This document shows positions 8,234 through 15,874 of a stretch of 27,655 nt of DNA, piece after piece. Under the pieces are notes generated by a model that saw only the letters and a list, made by a program, of their open reading frames with translations, was not told the origin of the DNA and searched no databases. The DNA is from an uncultured Clostridium sp. Lineage in GTDB: Bacteria > Bacillota > Clostridia > TANB77 > CAG-508. The stretch's first letter is position 1, and every line of letters begins with the position of its first letter. The position numbers and the translations under genes were made by a program. Where the stretch lies: positions 1 to 27,655 of the forward strand of contig USCB01000024.1 in NCBI GenBank assembly GCA_900553125.1. The letters are read 5' to 3'.

Positions 8234-8569
8234 TTATGACATTACGTCTTTGACTGCCTCACTTATTGTTTTATTTACGTCTCCTAATAAGATATTAAAT
8301 TTAAGTTCTGCATCAAAATATTTTTTGATTTCTGGTATTTGTATTAATTCTTTATATAAACTTTGTATTTTGACCATTTTACTACTATCTGTTTTTCCTG
8401 TTTGCATTGTGTTTATTTGTTCTTCATATCTTGCTTTTTCAAATTCAGATATTTTTATTTTATATTCTGGCTCTAAATTAATTGCTTGTTTAGCTAGTTT
8501 GAAATTAACATATTCTTCAGATTTTTTTATTTCTTCAGCTAATTTATTAACAGTATCATAAACATTCAT
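8234..8569 (-). CDS. ylbF: YlbF family regulator
   Basis: This is an all-helical cytoplasmic protein of 111 residues with the YlbF/YmcA pattern: an N-terminal helix with AEEIKKSEEYVNFKLAKQ, a central helix, and a C-terminal IPEIKKYFDAELKFNILLGDV segment. In B. subtilis YlbF, YmcA and YaaT form the Y-complex, which acts with RNase Y and affects competence and sporulation. Many clostridia carry a single YlbF-like protein of this size. It is followed within about 15 nt by the metallopeptidase gene. The family call is firm; which paralogue it matches is not. Confidence 0.85.
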   Translation of the reverse strand: MNVYDTVNKLAEEIKKSEEYVNFKLAKQAINLEPEYKIKISEFEKARYEEQINTMQTGKTDSSKMVKIQSLYKELIQIPEIKKYFDAELKFNILLGDVNKTISEAVKDVMS

Positions 8570-8611
8570 CTATTTTCCTCCTGTTTTAGCAATTTTTCCA
8601 TTTATTTACAT

Positions 8612-8639
8612 AAATCAAGCTTATGCATAAGCTTGATTT
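8612..8639. terminator. 28-bp perfect palindrome at the end of the glycosyltransferase gene
   Basis: AAATCAAGCTTATGCATAAGCTTGATTT reads the same on both strands, so it forms a continuous hairpin in either transcript. It contains the stop codon of the gene at 8621. On the plus strand a run of six T follows; on the minus strand, the coding one, only TTTATG follows, so termination of the minus transcript would be weak. Confidence 0.55.
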
Positions 8640-9901
8640 TTTCTAAATGTAAGTAAATTGGTAATTTCTCCTTTGTTTGCCTTTTTGGCTTTATTTTCTT
8701 GTTCAAGTTCTTTTCTTTGTTTTTCTGCAACTGTTTCACAAATTGCTTTTTGGTATGTAAAATGTGTATCTTGGGCAATTTTTCCCCAATTGTATTCGTT
8801 TCTAACTTTTGCTTTTGCTTTTTTTACTATATTACTACATAATTGTGGGTCAAATAACAATTCTAGTATTGCATCTGCTATTGAGTTACTATTTCCACAA
8901 TAACTTTTCATTCCTGTTTGACGATGTTCTACTATTTCGTTTAATCCCCCAATATCTGATACTACAACCGGTACTTCTGCTAGCATTGCCTCTAGTGCTA
9001 CTATTCCAAATGGTTCATATGTACTTGGGAATACTGATATGTCTGCTGCTTTATACATTTTTGCTACATCTTTTCCATTTAGGTATCCTGCAAAACATAC
9101 TTTATCTCCTAGTCCCATATTATATACTTCTTGTTTTAATTCATTTATCATTCCACCTTTTCCTGCTATTACAAGTTTTGCATCATGATAATGTTCTAGT
9201 ATTTTTGGCATTGCTCCAATTAAGTATTGTACACCTTTTTCATATACTAGTCTTCCCATAAATAGTATTATTTTTTCGTTATCTAAAGCGTATTTTCTTC
9301 TAAAGTCATAATCTCTATCTATTCCTGAATAATTTGTTAAATTTACTCCATTTGCTACTACATTTATTTTTTCAAATGGTAAACCAAATAGTCTTTGTAA
9401 TTCACCTTTCATGAAGTTACTATTTACTATTACTTCAGTTGATTCATATGTTAACATCCATTCTGTGTCATTTATGTATTTTTGGTTAGCCTCTCTTATT
9501 CCACTGTTTCTTCCTGCCTCTGTTGCATGTATTGTTGAAACAATTGGCATATCATATGCTTGTTTTAGTGTTTTTGCAGCATATGCAACTAACCAGTCAT
9601 GTGCATGTATTACATCAAATTTTCCTTCTTTTGCAATTATTTCTCCTGTTTTTGCAACCATGTTGAAGTTTAATTGCATTATCCAGTCTATAAAGTTGTT
9701 TGGATTTATCATGAAATTATCAACTCTATATACTTCTACTCCTTTATCTACTTCATAATATGGACTATTTCCTTCTCTATATGTTACAACTGTAACTTCA
9801 TGACCATCTTTTATTAGCCTTTTTGATAAGTCGTTTACAACTCTGGCTATTCCTCCTACAACTCTTGGTGGATATTCCCATGTTAACATTAAGATTTTCA
9901 T
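8621..9901 (-). CDS. GT4 family glycosyltransferase (glycogen synthase-like)
   Basis: This is a retaining GT-B glycosyltransferase of 426 residues that transfers a sugar from a nucleotide sugar. The N-terminal MLTWEYPPRVVGGIARVV holds the GGxA/G donor loop and is the form found in starch/glycogen synthase-like GT4 and GT5 proteins. HAHDWL is at about residue 100. The C-terminal domain has VANGVN, FMGRLVYEKGVQYLI, IAGKGG and the E-x7-E motif in STYEPFGIVALEAMLAEVPVV. The acceptor is unknown: glucan, cell-surface glycan or glycolipid are all possible. The last 40 residues are lysine-rich and non-conserved in type. It appears to be a single-gene unit with a promoter near 9973-10001 and a palindrome at its end. 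Confidence 0.92.
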   Translation of the reverse strand: MKILMLTWEYPPRVVGGIARVVNDLSKRLIKDGHEVTVVTYREGNSPYYEVDKGVEVYRVDNFMINPNNFIDWIMQLNFNMVAKTGEIIAKEGKFDVIHAHDWLVAYAAKTLKQAYDMPIVSTIHATEAGRNSGIREANQKYINDTEWMLTYESTEVIVNSNFMKGELQRLFGLPFEKINVVANGVNLTNYSGIDRDYDFRRKYALDNEKIILFMGRLVYEKGVQYLIGAMPKILEHYHDAKLVIAGKGGMINELKQEVYNMGLGDKVCFAGYLNGKDVAKMYKAADISVFPSTYEPFGIVALEAMLAEVPVVVSDIGGLNEIVEHRQTGMKSYCGNSNSIADAILELLFDPQLCSNIVKKAKAKVRNEYNWGKIAQDTHFTYQKAICETVAEKQRKELEQENKAKKANKGEITNLLTFRKNQAYA

Positions 9902-9972
9902 CTTCTTTTACTTCCTTTCTTAAAAAGCATTTTCTTGTGTTTATTTTTTGATATTTTTCTACATTTTGTTCT

Positions 9973-10001
9973 ATTTTATACAATCCTTAGCAAATTGTAA
10001 A
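9973..10001 (-). promoter_or_regulatory. candidate promoter of the glycosyltransferase gene
   Basis: On the minus strand TTTACA (9996-10001) is followed after 17 nt by TAAAAT (9973-9978), about 70 nt before the start codon. Confidence 0.55.
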
Positions 10002-10019
10002 TAGTTTTTTTAAATTTTT

Positions 10020-10403
10020 CTAAAAAATATTAACCAAATTAAATGAATATTTGTCTGTAATATGATCTAATACAAAAACTGTTTTTTCTAATTCACTTAT
10101 AGCTTGTTCATATTCACCGCTTTTTGCTAAACTTTTACATGCTGTAAAATTGGTTTCAACCTTTTCTAGCTCATCATGTTCTATATAATATGCAAGTTTA
10201 TCATACACTTCTTTCCATTTATCATCAATTTTATTTATATCTTCATCAACTTTATCATCTGATTTTTCTAGTAAGTTTTGTTTTAAATTTTCCAATTCCC
10301 CAGTTATATAATCCACTGTATTTTTAGTATAATTTTGTGTAACCCAATCTCCTATTACTATTAAAATAACTAAAATAATACAAATAATTAATTCTTTATG
10401 CAT
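10020..10403 (-). CDS. DUF4363 family protein
   Basis: This is a small protein (127 residues) with an N-terminal membrane helix (residues 3-21) and a charged, helical extracytoplasmic domain. The domain pattern (WKEVYDKLAYYIEHDELEKVE, KSLAKSGEYEQAISELEKTVFVLDHI) matches DUF4363, which typically follows a DUF421 gene in Firmicutes. The start at 10403 is preferred because AAAGGGG lies about 11 nt upstream; the ATG lies just beyond the stop of the DUF421 gene. Function is unknown; the pair probably works together at the membrane. Confidence 0.85.
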   Translation of the reverse strand: MHKELIICIILVILIVIGDWVTQNYTKNTVDYITGELENLKQNLLEKSDDKVDEDINKIDDKWKEVYDKLAYYIEHDELEKVETNFTACKSLAKSGEYEQAISELEKTVFVLDHITDKYSFNLVNIF

Positions 10404-10408
10404 AGCAA

Positions 10409-11092
10409 TCAATTCCCCTTTTTGTTTTCTTTCTTCTGACAAAATATTTGTCCTTTGCCATCATAAGTAACAAGCAAAGCCTCTTCTGGTTTAAAGCCAA
10501 ATTTTTCTACTTCTATTAAAAGCCAATTATAATTTTTTCCTATTTTAGTTAGGTTTTCATTCATTATTTTTCCATCAACAACTAAATCATATGGAAGCCC
10601 CTCATAATCTGGCATTATATTAAAATCTTCTGGAATTGTCTTTCTTTTATTTGGTTTTTCTATAACTGTTACTTGTCCACTTGTTTCCAAGATTGCATAT
10701 TCTACATCTCCTATATTTATAACATCCTTTGCTCTTAGCCTTTCTTGTAGCTCATTTAATGTAAATCTTTCTTTTATTAGAGCTTGTTCGTCAATTTTTC
10801 CTCTATATATTAAAATTCTAGGTTTCCCACATATTGCCTCTCTTGCTTTTATACTTTTTAAATTTATTGTTGATATTATTAAATGCATTACAAGTAAACC
10901 TATTATTGGAACTATTCCATTTGAAATTGGTATTCCTGTTTCTGTCATTGGAATTGACGCTAGGTCTGCTATCATTATTGCTATTGCAAGCTCAAATGGC
11001 TGGAGCTGACCTATTTCTCTTTTTCCCATTAGGCGCATTACTATTAGGACTACGATGTATAAAACTATTGCTCTCGTGAAATTTATTAGCAT
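10409..11092 (-). CDS. DUF421 (YetF-like) membrane protein
   Basis: This is a 227-residue protein with three N-terminal membrane helices, containing MRLMGKREIGQLQPFELAIAI (the DUF421 hallmark at about residues 19-39). A cytoplasmic YetF-type alpha/beta domain follows, with GKPRILIYRGKID and the C-terminal LEVEKFGFKPEEALL-like segment. B. subtilis relatives (YetF, YrbG, YdfS, YkjA) include proteins that sit in the spore inner membrane. It is preceded by AAAAAAGGAG and directly followed by the DUF4363 gene. Its leader is largely the 102-bp palindrome at 11124-11225. Confidence 0.9.
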   Translation of the reverse strand: MLINFTRAIVLYIVVLIVMRLMGKREIGQLQPFELAIAIMIADLASIPMTETGIPISNGIVPIIGLLVMHLIISTINLKSIKAREAICGKPRILIYRGKIDEQALIKERFTLNELQERLRAKDVINIGDVEYAILETSGQVTVIEKPNKRKTIPEDFNIMPDYEGLPYDLVVDGKIMNENLTKIGKNYNWLLIEVEKFGFKPEEALLVTYDGKGQIFCQKKENKKGN

Positions 11093-11123
11093 ATTTTTTC
11101 TCCTTTTTTGTGTACGTTTTTGT

Positions 11124-11225
11124 ATTTGGGACGGTTCCTTTTGTAAAATTTCGTATTGGGGACGGTTCTTTTTCCGAAAAGAACCGTCCCCAATACGAAA
11201 TTTTACAAAAGGAACCGTCCCAAAT
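11124..11225. repeat. 102-bp palindrome with perfect 49-bp arms (GGGACGGTTC element, copy 2)
   Basis: Left arm 11124-11172 and right arm 11177-11225 are exact reverse complements over 49 bp, with a TCCG loop. Each arm holds two cores: TTTGGGACGGTTCC outside and TTGGGGACGGTTC inside, joined by TTTTGTAAAATTTCGTA. The copy at 4434-4507 uses the same modules. It sits between two divergent genes. No transposase is encoded within it, so it is a non-autonomous or REP-like element. Confidence 0.93.
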
Positions 11226-11230
11226 CAGAA

Positions 11231-11259
11231 ATTTTATATTTATTTTCTCAAAATAACAA
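11231..11259 (-). promoter_or_regulatory. candidate promoter of the DUF421-DUF4363 operon
   Basis: On the minus strand TTGTTA (11254-11259) is followed after 17 nt by TAAAAT (11231-11236). A start 6-8 nt downstream falls at the edge of the 102-bp palindrome, so the leader RNA would begin with that hairpin. Confidence 0.5.
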
Positions 11260-11361
11260 AATTTTATTCTCACATTGCATAAAAAATTTCAAATTGTAAA
11301 CAATATTTTTATATAGCTAAAAAAATACTTTTTAAATATAAATAAAAAAGGAGGATGAATT

Positions 11362-11739
11362 ATGTCTGACGGTCAAACTCAATCTAATACGCAAAATGGT
11401 ACAAGTACAGTATGGCAAATTATAGGTAGGCTTGTTGCAGCTGCTGTGGTTTTAGCTATTACGGCCTTTTTTACACCTGGGTTTGCTATTAATAATATTT
11501 GGTCTTTAGCTATAGCTGCTGTGGTTTTAACTGTTTTAGATTATTTAATGGTTAAATTTACTGGTTTACATGCTAGTCCATTCGGAAAAGGCTTTGTAGG
11601 ATTTGCCCTAGCAGCTATTATACTTTATGTTACTCAATTTTTTGTAGCTGGTTATACTATTTCTTGGATGGCTGCTATAATTGGTGCTTTGATTTATGGA
11701 GTTGTTGATTATTTCTTACCTGGTCAACAAGAAATGTAA
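11362..11739 (+). CDS. phage-holin-family (PF04020-like) four-helix membrane protein
   Basis: This is the only plus-strand gene in the window. After a polar, Ser/Thr/Gln-rich N-terminus (residues 1-17) come four hydrophobic segments: WQIIGRLVAAAVVLAITAFF, IWSLAIAAVVLTVLDYLMV, FVGFALAAIILYVTQFFVA and WMAAIIGALIYGVVDYFL. This pattern fits the small superfamily annotated as phage holin family or YvlD-like. The glycine- and alanine-rich helices, with an Asp in helices 2 and 4, fit that group. Such chromosomal copies are usually not part of a prophage, and there are no other phage genes here. AAAGGAGG precedes the ATG. It ends facing the gene at 11767 with a shared terminator. Confidence 0.85.
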   Translation: MSDGQTQSNTQNGTSTVWQIIGRLVAAAVVLAITAFFTPGFAINNIWSLAIAAVVLTVLDYLMVKFTGLHASPFGKGFVGFALAAIILYVTQFFVAGYTISWMAAIIGALIYGVVDYFLPGQQEM

Positions 11740-11744
11740 TTTTA

Positions 11745-11786
11745 AAAAGATAATAAAGATGCTAAATTACATCTTTATTATCTTTT
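11745..11786. terminator. bidirectional terminator between convergent genes
   Basis: AAAAGATAATAAAGAT (11745-11760) and ATCTTTATTATCTTTT (11771-11786) are exact reverse complements around a 10-nt loop. T-rich runs follow on the plus strand and A-rich bases precede it, so it can end transcripts in both directions. The right arm overlaps the last codons of the minus-strand gene at 11767. Confidence 0.8.
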
Positions 11787-12441
11787 CTTTTATATCATTT
11801 TGATTTTTGTATATTTGATTTTCTTCTATATATCCTCTAACAGATGACAAAGGATATATATTTGTTTTTCTGCCAATTATGGTTCCTGGATTTAATACTG
11901 AACCACATCCAATTTGTACATAATCTCCTAGTATTGCTCCTAGTTTTCTTAGTTTTGTTTCTATTTTTTTATCGTGATATTTTATAGTTACCGGCGTTTC
12001 GTCTGATTTTAAGTTTGAAATTATACTTCCTGCTCCCATGTGTGATTTATACCCTAAGATTGAGTCCCCAACATAATTATAATGTGGTACTTGTGCATTA
12101 TTAAATATAATCACATTTTTTAGTTCTGTTGAGTTTCCTACTACTACATTTTTTCCTATGATTGCATTTTCTCTTATAAATGCACAGTGTCTTATTTCTG
12201 CATTTTCGTCTATTATACATGGACCTTTTATGTATGCAGTTGGTGCAATTTTGGCTGTTTTGGCAATCCATACATTTTCTGATTTTTTTTCGTATTTTTC
12301 TGTGTCTAATTTGTTTCCAAGTTTTATTATGAATTCGTTTATTTTAGGTATGACTTCCCATGGATATTCGTTTTTTTCAAATATTTCTTTGGCTATTGTT
12401 TCTTCTATATTTAAAAGGTTTGTTATTTTAATTTTTTGCAT
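11767..12441 (-). CDS. left-handed beta-helix nucleotidyl/acyltransferase-like protein (GlmU C-terminal type)
   Basis: This is a 224-residue protein whose centre and C-terminus are hexapeptide repeats: KTAKIAPTAYIKGPCIID, AEIRHCAFIRENAIIGKNVVVG, then AILGDYVQIGCGSVLNPGTIIG. That is the trimeric left-handed beta helix of GlmU-type acetyltransferases. The N-terminal 60 residues are helical and there is no pyrophosphorylase domain. I prefer ATG at 12441, which overlaps the end of the upstream pyrophosphorylase gene by 14 nt (ATGCAAAAAATTAA). That tight coupling suggests the two proteins work together on UDP-sugars. Whether it is an active acetyltransferase or a regulatory partner is not clear. 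Confidence 0.82.
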   Translation of the reverse strand: MQKIKITNLLNIEETIAKEIFEKNEYPWEVIPKINEFIIKLGNKLDTEKYEKKSENVWIAKTAKIAPTAYIKGPCIIDENAEIRHCAFIRENAIIGKNVVVGNSTELKNVIIFNNAQVPHYNYVGDSILGYKSHMGAGSIISNLKSDETPVTIKYHDKKIETKLRKLGAILGDYVQIGCGSVLNPGTIIGRKTNIYPLSSVRGYIEENQIYKNQNDIKEKIIKM

Positions 12442-13624
12442 ATTCTTTTGCTGTCCTTTCATAAATTTCTGTTGCTGTTTTTGGACTGTCCACTCCTTCT
12501 TTATTTTTTATTGGTGCAAATTCGTCTTCTCTTTTTACTCTCATAACTAGCATGTCATTAAAATATTCGAATCCATCAAATATGAATGTTTCAAACTTAT
12601 ATAGTCCATTTTTCTTTGCTATATGATAGTTTAAATTATAATTTGATATTTTTTCTATTGCCTCTATATTTAATAAGTGACTGATTATATTTGCCTCTCC
12701 ATATAGTAGCTCTCCGTTTTTGTCTTTTTCATTTCTCATTTTTTCTGATAGCTCTATATATTCTACTATACTTGGTTTATTGTTCCTTTTACAAAAAACG
12801 CCTACTTTTTCATCTGGATATGCCTTTGCTACTGATTTTGATGCGATTTGCATGTTTGATTCTATTGTTGCTCCTATAAATACTGGCGAAATAGGGTTTA
12901 CCATTATGTTATCTACTCCACATATGTATACCCATTTTATGTTTTTATTTTTCATGTCTTTTATTATTTCTTGCTTTTTCATTGCAAAGTATATTCCACC
13001 ATTGCCATTTGAACCTGTTTTTATTTTGTTGTTTTCTACTATGATTTTTCCATCTTCTGTAAGCATTGGCAATTCATCTTGTTCGAAGAATTTTACTTTT
13101 TCTTTTTCGTATCCAAAGTAATTATGCTCTTCTAAGAATTTTATTGTTTCTTCATTGTTTTGCTTACTTGTCATTATATACCAATATGGCAAAATGTTGT
13201 ATTGTTCTTTTGATTTTTTTATGTTTTCTACTAGTATTTCAAATATATATTTTCCTTTTTCACCTATTGGTAATTTGTATGTTCCTTTTGGTCCTTTCCA
13301 TCCTAGCCTTGTTCCTTGACCTCCTGCCATTGTTATGACTGCATATTGATTGCTTTTTATGATTTGTTCTCCTATTTTTTGATATTTGTCTTTTTGTTCT
13401 TTTGTTAGTTTCCAATAGTCTATGTAGTTTATTGGTTTTATTTCACTTTTTTGAATTTTTTTTTCTTCTTTTGTTAAGTTGTATAGTTCTTTTATTTGTT
13501 CGAAGTCTATTTCTTTTATTTGATTTATTATTTTACTTTTATCTTCTATTTTGTTGATTTCTTCTATTATTTGCTCTTGATTGTTTTTTCTTAGTTTTTG
13601 CTCTATTTTTTGTAGTTCTGTCAT
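12428..13624 (-). CDS. UDPGP-type UDP-HexNAc/UDP-glucose pyrophosphorylase (eukaryote-like fold)
   Basis: This is a 398-residue nucleotidyltransferase that makes a UDP-sugar from UTP and a sugar 1-phosphate. The UTP-binding loop is MAGGQGTRLGWKGPKGTYKL (about residues 99-118), the form of eukaryotic UAP1/AGX and UGP enzymes rather than of GlmU or GalU. EQDELPMLTEDGKI and GNGGIYFAM (about 205-215) match the UAP1 uridine- and sugar-binding strands. VYICGVDNIMVNP carries the metal-binding Asp. FETFIFDGFEYFNDMLV and PIKNKEGVDSPKTA near the end are also typical of UAP1. GlcNAc-1-P or GalNAc-1-P is the likely substrate (inference). It heads a two-gene operon with the beta-helix protein. Confidence 0.9.
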   Translation of the reverse strand: MTELQKIEQKLRKNNQEQIIEEINKIEDKSKIINQIKEIDFEQIKELYNLTKEEKKIQKSEIKPINYIDYWKLTKEQKDKYQKIGEQIIKSNQYAVITMAGGQGTRLGWKGPKGTYKLPIGEKGKYIFEILVENIKKSKEQYNILPYWYIMTSKQNNEETIKFLEEHNYFGYEKEKVKFFEQDELPMLTEDGKIIVENNKIKTGSNGNGGIYFAMKKQEIIKDMKNKNIKWVYICGVDNIMVNPISPVFIGATIESNMQIASKSVAKAYPDEKVGVFCKRNNKPSIVEYIELSEKMRNEKDKNGELLYGEANIISHLLNIEAIEKISNYNLNYHIAKKNGLYKFETFIFDGFEYFNDMLVMRVKREDEFAPIKNKEGVDSPKTATEIYERTAKEYAKN

Positions 13625-13661
13625 ATTACCACCCTTATTATTATATTATTTTTTTGAATTT

Positions 13662-13690
13662 ATTCTACAACATAAATAATAAAATAACAA
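13662..13690 (-). promoter_or_regulatory. candidate promoter of the pyrophosphorylase operon
   Basis: On the minus strand TTGTTA (13685-13690) is followed after 17 nt by TAGAAT (13662-13667), about 40 nt before the start codon. The rest of the 240-nt gap to 13864 holds only the terminator at 13830-13853; I see no gene there. Confidence 0.55.
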
Positions 13691-13821
13691 GTATTTTTTG
13701 TAATTTAAGTGCAAAATCTGAAACTATAAAAGAGATAGCTGGGTAATACTGATTAATTCAAGATTTCTAATGTGTAACTGAAATAATTTTAGAGTTTATT
13801 AGTATATTTTTTTTTATAACA

Positions 13822-13853
13822 TAAAAATATTGAGGCAGAAAATCCCGCCTCAA
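13822..13853 (-). terminator. intrinsic terminator at the end of the Tad locus
   Basis: On the minus strand TTGAGGC and GCCTCAA (13830-13853) flank a 10-nt loop and are followed by TATTTTTATG. It lies 10 nt past the last gene of the Tad block and probably ends the operon. Confidence 0.8.
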
Positions 13854-13863
13854 CTATTGACAT

Positions 13864-15768
13864 TTAGCCATTTCTATAATCATACAAAAAATAATTGTTT
13901 TCTGTTGAATTATTATTCAATTCATAATTTATATTATTTACATTATATGAACCCCATCGTTCCCTTCCTAAAGCATATAGATACGCTCTCTTTAATTTAT
14001 CATCATTTACAGTTTCTATATATTTATACATATCCATTCCTTCCATCGAGTTCACATTAGAACCTCCCATTATACTAGTATAACTTCCGAGGTTAGCTTT
14101 AGGATTGTAATATATTGTATTTTCTGCACCACTTGTGTTTACATATATTCCTTGTTTTTGTTCAAAATCAAGTTTCCAAACACCAGGATAATAACCCAAT
14201 TCATTTTCTCCTTTTGTATTATTTTTTATAGTGCCATCATTTACCTTACAATATGTATCATCGTTTTTTATTATATATATATCATTTTCATCCACATATT
14301 CTTTAGTTAGTGTATTTGCAACTACAGCATATCCATTATATCTTTTTCCTCCAATGCTCATTCCTTGTAAAAATGATATTGCACAAACATCATTTTCAAT
14401 GATTTCCCAATCTGTTTCTGATATTTTAGGCATTAGAAAGTTTGAAGATTTGCTTGATGAAAAAGATGATATTGCAGCTGATAGATTTGTTTCAATTACA
14501 TTTCTTATGACCGCTTTTCTGTGTTGGTTGAAATTTGATGAGGAATCTTCTATATTTGAATTAGTATCATCAAATATTTTTATTACTCCGTATTCACTTA
14601 ATGATGTTATATTGCTTTCTTTATTATTGTAATTAACAGCATCTGAAGATAGTAAATCTTTCAAATTATACCCGCTTGCATGCTCATTTTCCAATTTATC
14701 TACTCTGCGTCCACCTGATAAAACAGCATTTGAAAAACTATAGGCTTCCTTATAATATTCATATGCACTTTTATTTTTCTTAATAGCCCTAATATATTTT
14801 TTAAAAATCTCTTTTTCTGAATCATTAGCTTTTGAGTATTGTTTCACCTGGCTATAATTTCTTTTTCCATCTATATCTATATAAAAAATTCCTGAACTTG
14901 CTTTAACTGATATTCCACTAACATCTGTTATTTCCGATTTTTCTGCATCCTCTGTATAATGATCTTCGTCTAAATAATATTTTTTTCCGTTTATTTTTGC
15001 ATAGGAATACTCTTGTAGTGATGTTTCATCATTTTTATATGATGGCAACCACTCTTTCAATTCTTCAGTATAACTTTCCTCAAAATCAGTATTTTCATAT
15101 TCATATGACATCTCCCTCGAATTGTAGTATATTCCTTTATCTCCTTTCCTATTCGCAATTGAATATAAATACCCATAATCATAAACATATTCACCATTAA
15201 TTATTCCCTGAATTGTTATATAATTGTCTAATGTATATGTAATCGAAAAATCATTATTAGTATCAAATTTATACCTACATGTATAATATACATATGGTTT
15301 CAATCCTTCTTGTTGTTTATCGTTCTGACTATAACTTGAATCATATGACGAACTTTGGTCAGTTCTCTCATCAGTACTGCTACCACCTTTCAATTCCGTT
15401 AATGTATTAGTAAATGGCGAATATGCATAATATCCATCATACATTGTAAATACTATTGTTGGTACATATTCTTTCATTACTTCTGATCTATATCCTGTAT
15501 AATTAAAATTAGAAGATAATGAATTATAGAATGTTTTTGCTGCTGATTCAATATCTTTTACTTTTTGGTTTGTTATATCACCAAATGAATTATTTACTGT
15601 ATTTAGTTGATATGCCTTTATTGCATCATATGTTGAGTTTAAAAGCCTTGTGTTGTATAATAATTCTGTTTGTTTTGTTTCTATTTGATTATTAACATAT
15701 TCTGATAAAACAATAGATATTGGCATTATTATTATTATAAATATAATTGATAGTGATTGTATTTTCAT
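13864..15768 (-). CDS. large membrane-anchored surface protein of the Tad locus (unknown family)
   Basis: I do not recognise this 634-residue protein. It starts with a short basic end and one hydrophobic helix (residues 5-24, SLSIIFIIIIMPISIVLSEY). A heptad-rich stretch follows (NNQIETKQTELLYNTRLLNSTYDAIKAYQ), then a long polar, tyrosine- and serine-rich region (about 100-634) with the look of an extracellular domain. The layout, a helix followed by a short amphipathic rod and then a large domain, resembles TadG/TadE-type minor pseudopilins, which are larger proteins encoded at the end of Tad operons; this is inference. I chose ATG at 15768 because GGAAGGG precedes it; an in-frame start 14 codons upstream lacks such a site. 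A terminator follows directly. Confidence 0.75.
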   Translation of the reverse strand: MKIQSLSIIFIIIIMPISIVLSEYVNNQIETKQTELLYNTRLLNSTYDAIKAYQLNTVNNSFGDITNQKVKDIESAAKTFYNSLSSNFNYTGYRSEVMKEYVPTIVFTMYDGYYAYSPFTNTLTELKGGSSTDERTDQSSSYDSSYSQNDKQQEGLKPYVYYTCRYKFDTNNDFSITYTLDNYITIQGIINGEYVYDYGYLYSIANRKGDKGIYYNSREMSYEYENTDFEESYTEELKEWLPSYKNDETSLQEYSYAKINGKKYYLDEDHYTEDAEKSEITDVSGISVKASSGIFYIDIDGKRNYSQVKQYSKANDSEKEIFKKYIRAIKKNKSAYEYYKEAYSFSNAVLSGGRRVDKLENEHASGYNLKDLLSSDAVNYNNKESNITSLSEYGVIKIFDDTNSNIEDSSSNFNQHRKAVIRNVIETNLSAAISSFSSSKSSNFLMPKISETDWEIIENDVCAISFLQGMSIGGKRYNGYAVVANTLTKEYVDENDIYIIKNDDTYCKVNDGTIKNNTKGENELGYYPGVWKLDFEQKQGIYVNTSGAENTIYYNPKANLGSYTSIMGGSNVNSMEGMDMYKYIETVNDDKLKRAYLYALGRERWGSYNVNNINYELNNNSTENNYFLYDYRNG

Positions 15769-15874
15769 ATAAAAGCCCTTCCTTAGTAAAAAAATATTGG
15801 GAACAAACATCTAATCTTTATTTTTTAAAACAAAAATTACATGTTTGTTCCCCCTTTTTTTATTAAATTTGTTT

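Noticed and set aside
8809..9261. Long plus-strand frames rich in Leu/Phe opposite minus-strand genes (also 13066-13338, 23724-24107, 26555-26848 and others)
   Set aside because: They are antisense shadows of AT-rich coding sequence: hydrophobic low-complexity products without ribosome-binding sites, opposite genes with clear families.
9798..9983. Minus-strand frame of 61 codons overlapping the start of the glycosyltransferase
   Set aside because: Low-complexity Lys/Asn/Arg product, overlaps a clear gene in another frame, no ribosome-binding site.
11055..11282. Reading frames through the 102-bp palindrome on both strands
   Set aside because: They arise from the inverted repeat itself, contain the same peptide twice (IWDGSFCKISYWGRFF) and have no ribosome-binding site.
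11362..11739. Evidence of a prophage from the holin-like gene
   Set aside because: Chromosomal members of this membrane family are common in Firmicutes, and no other phage gene is nearby.
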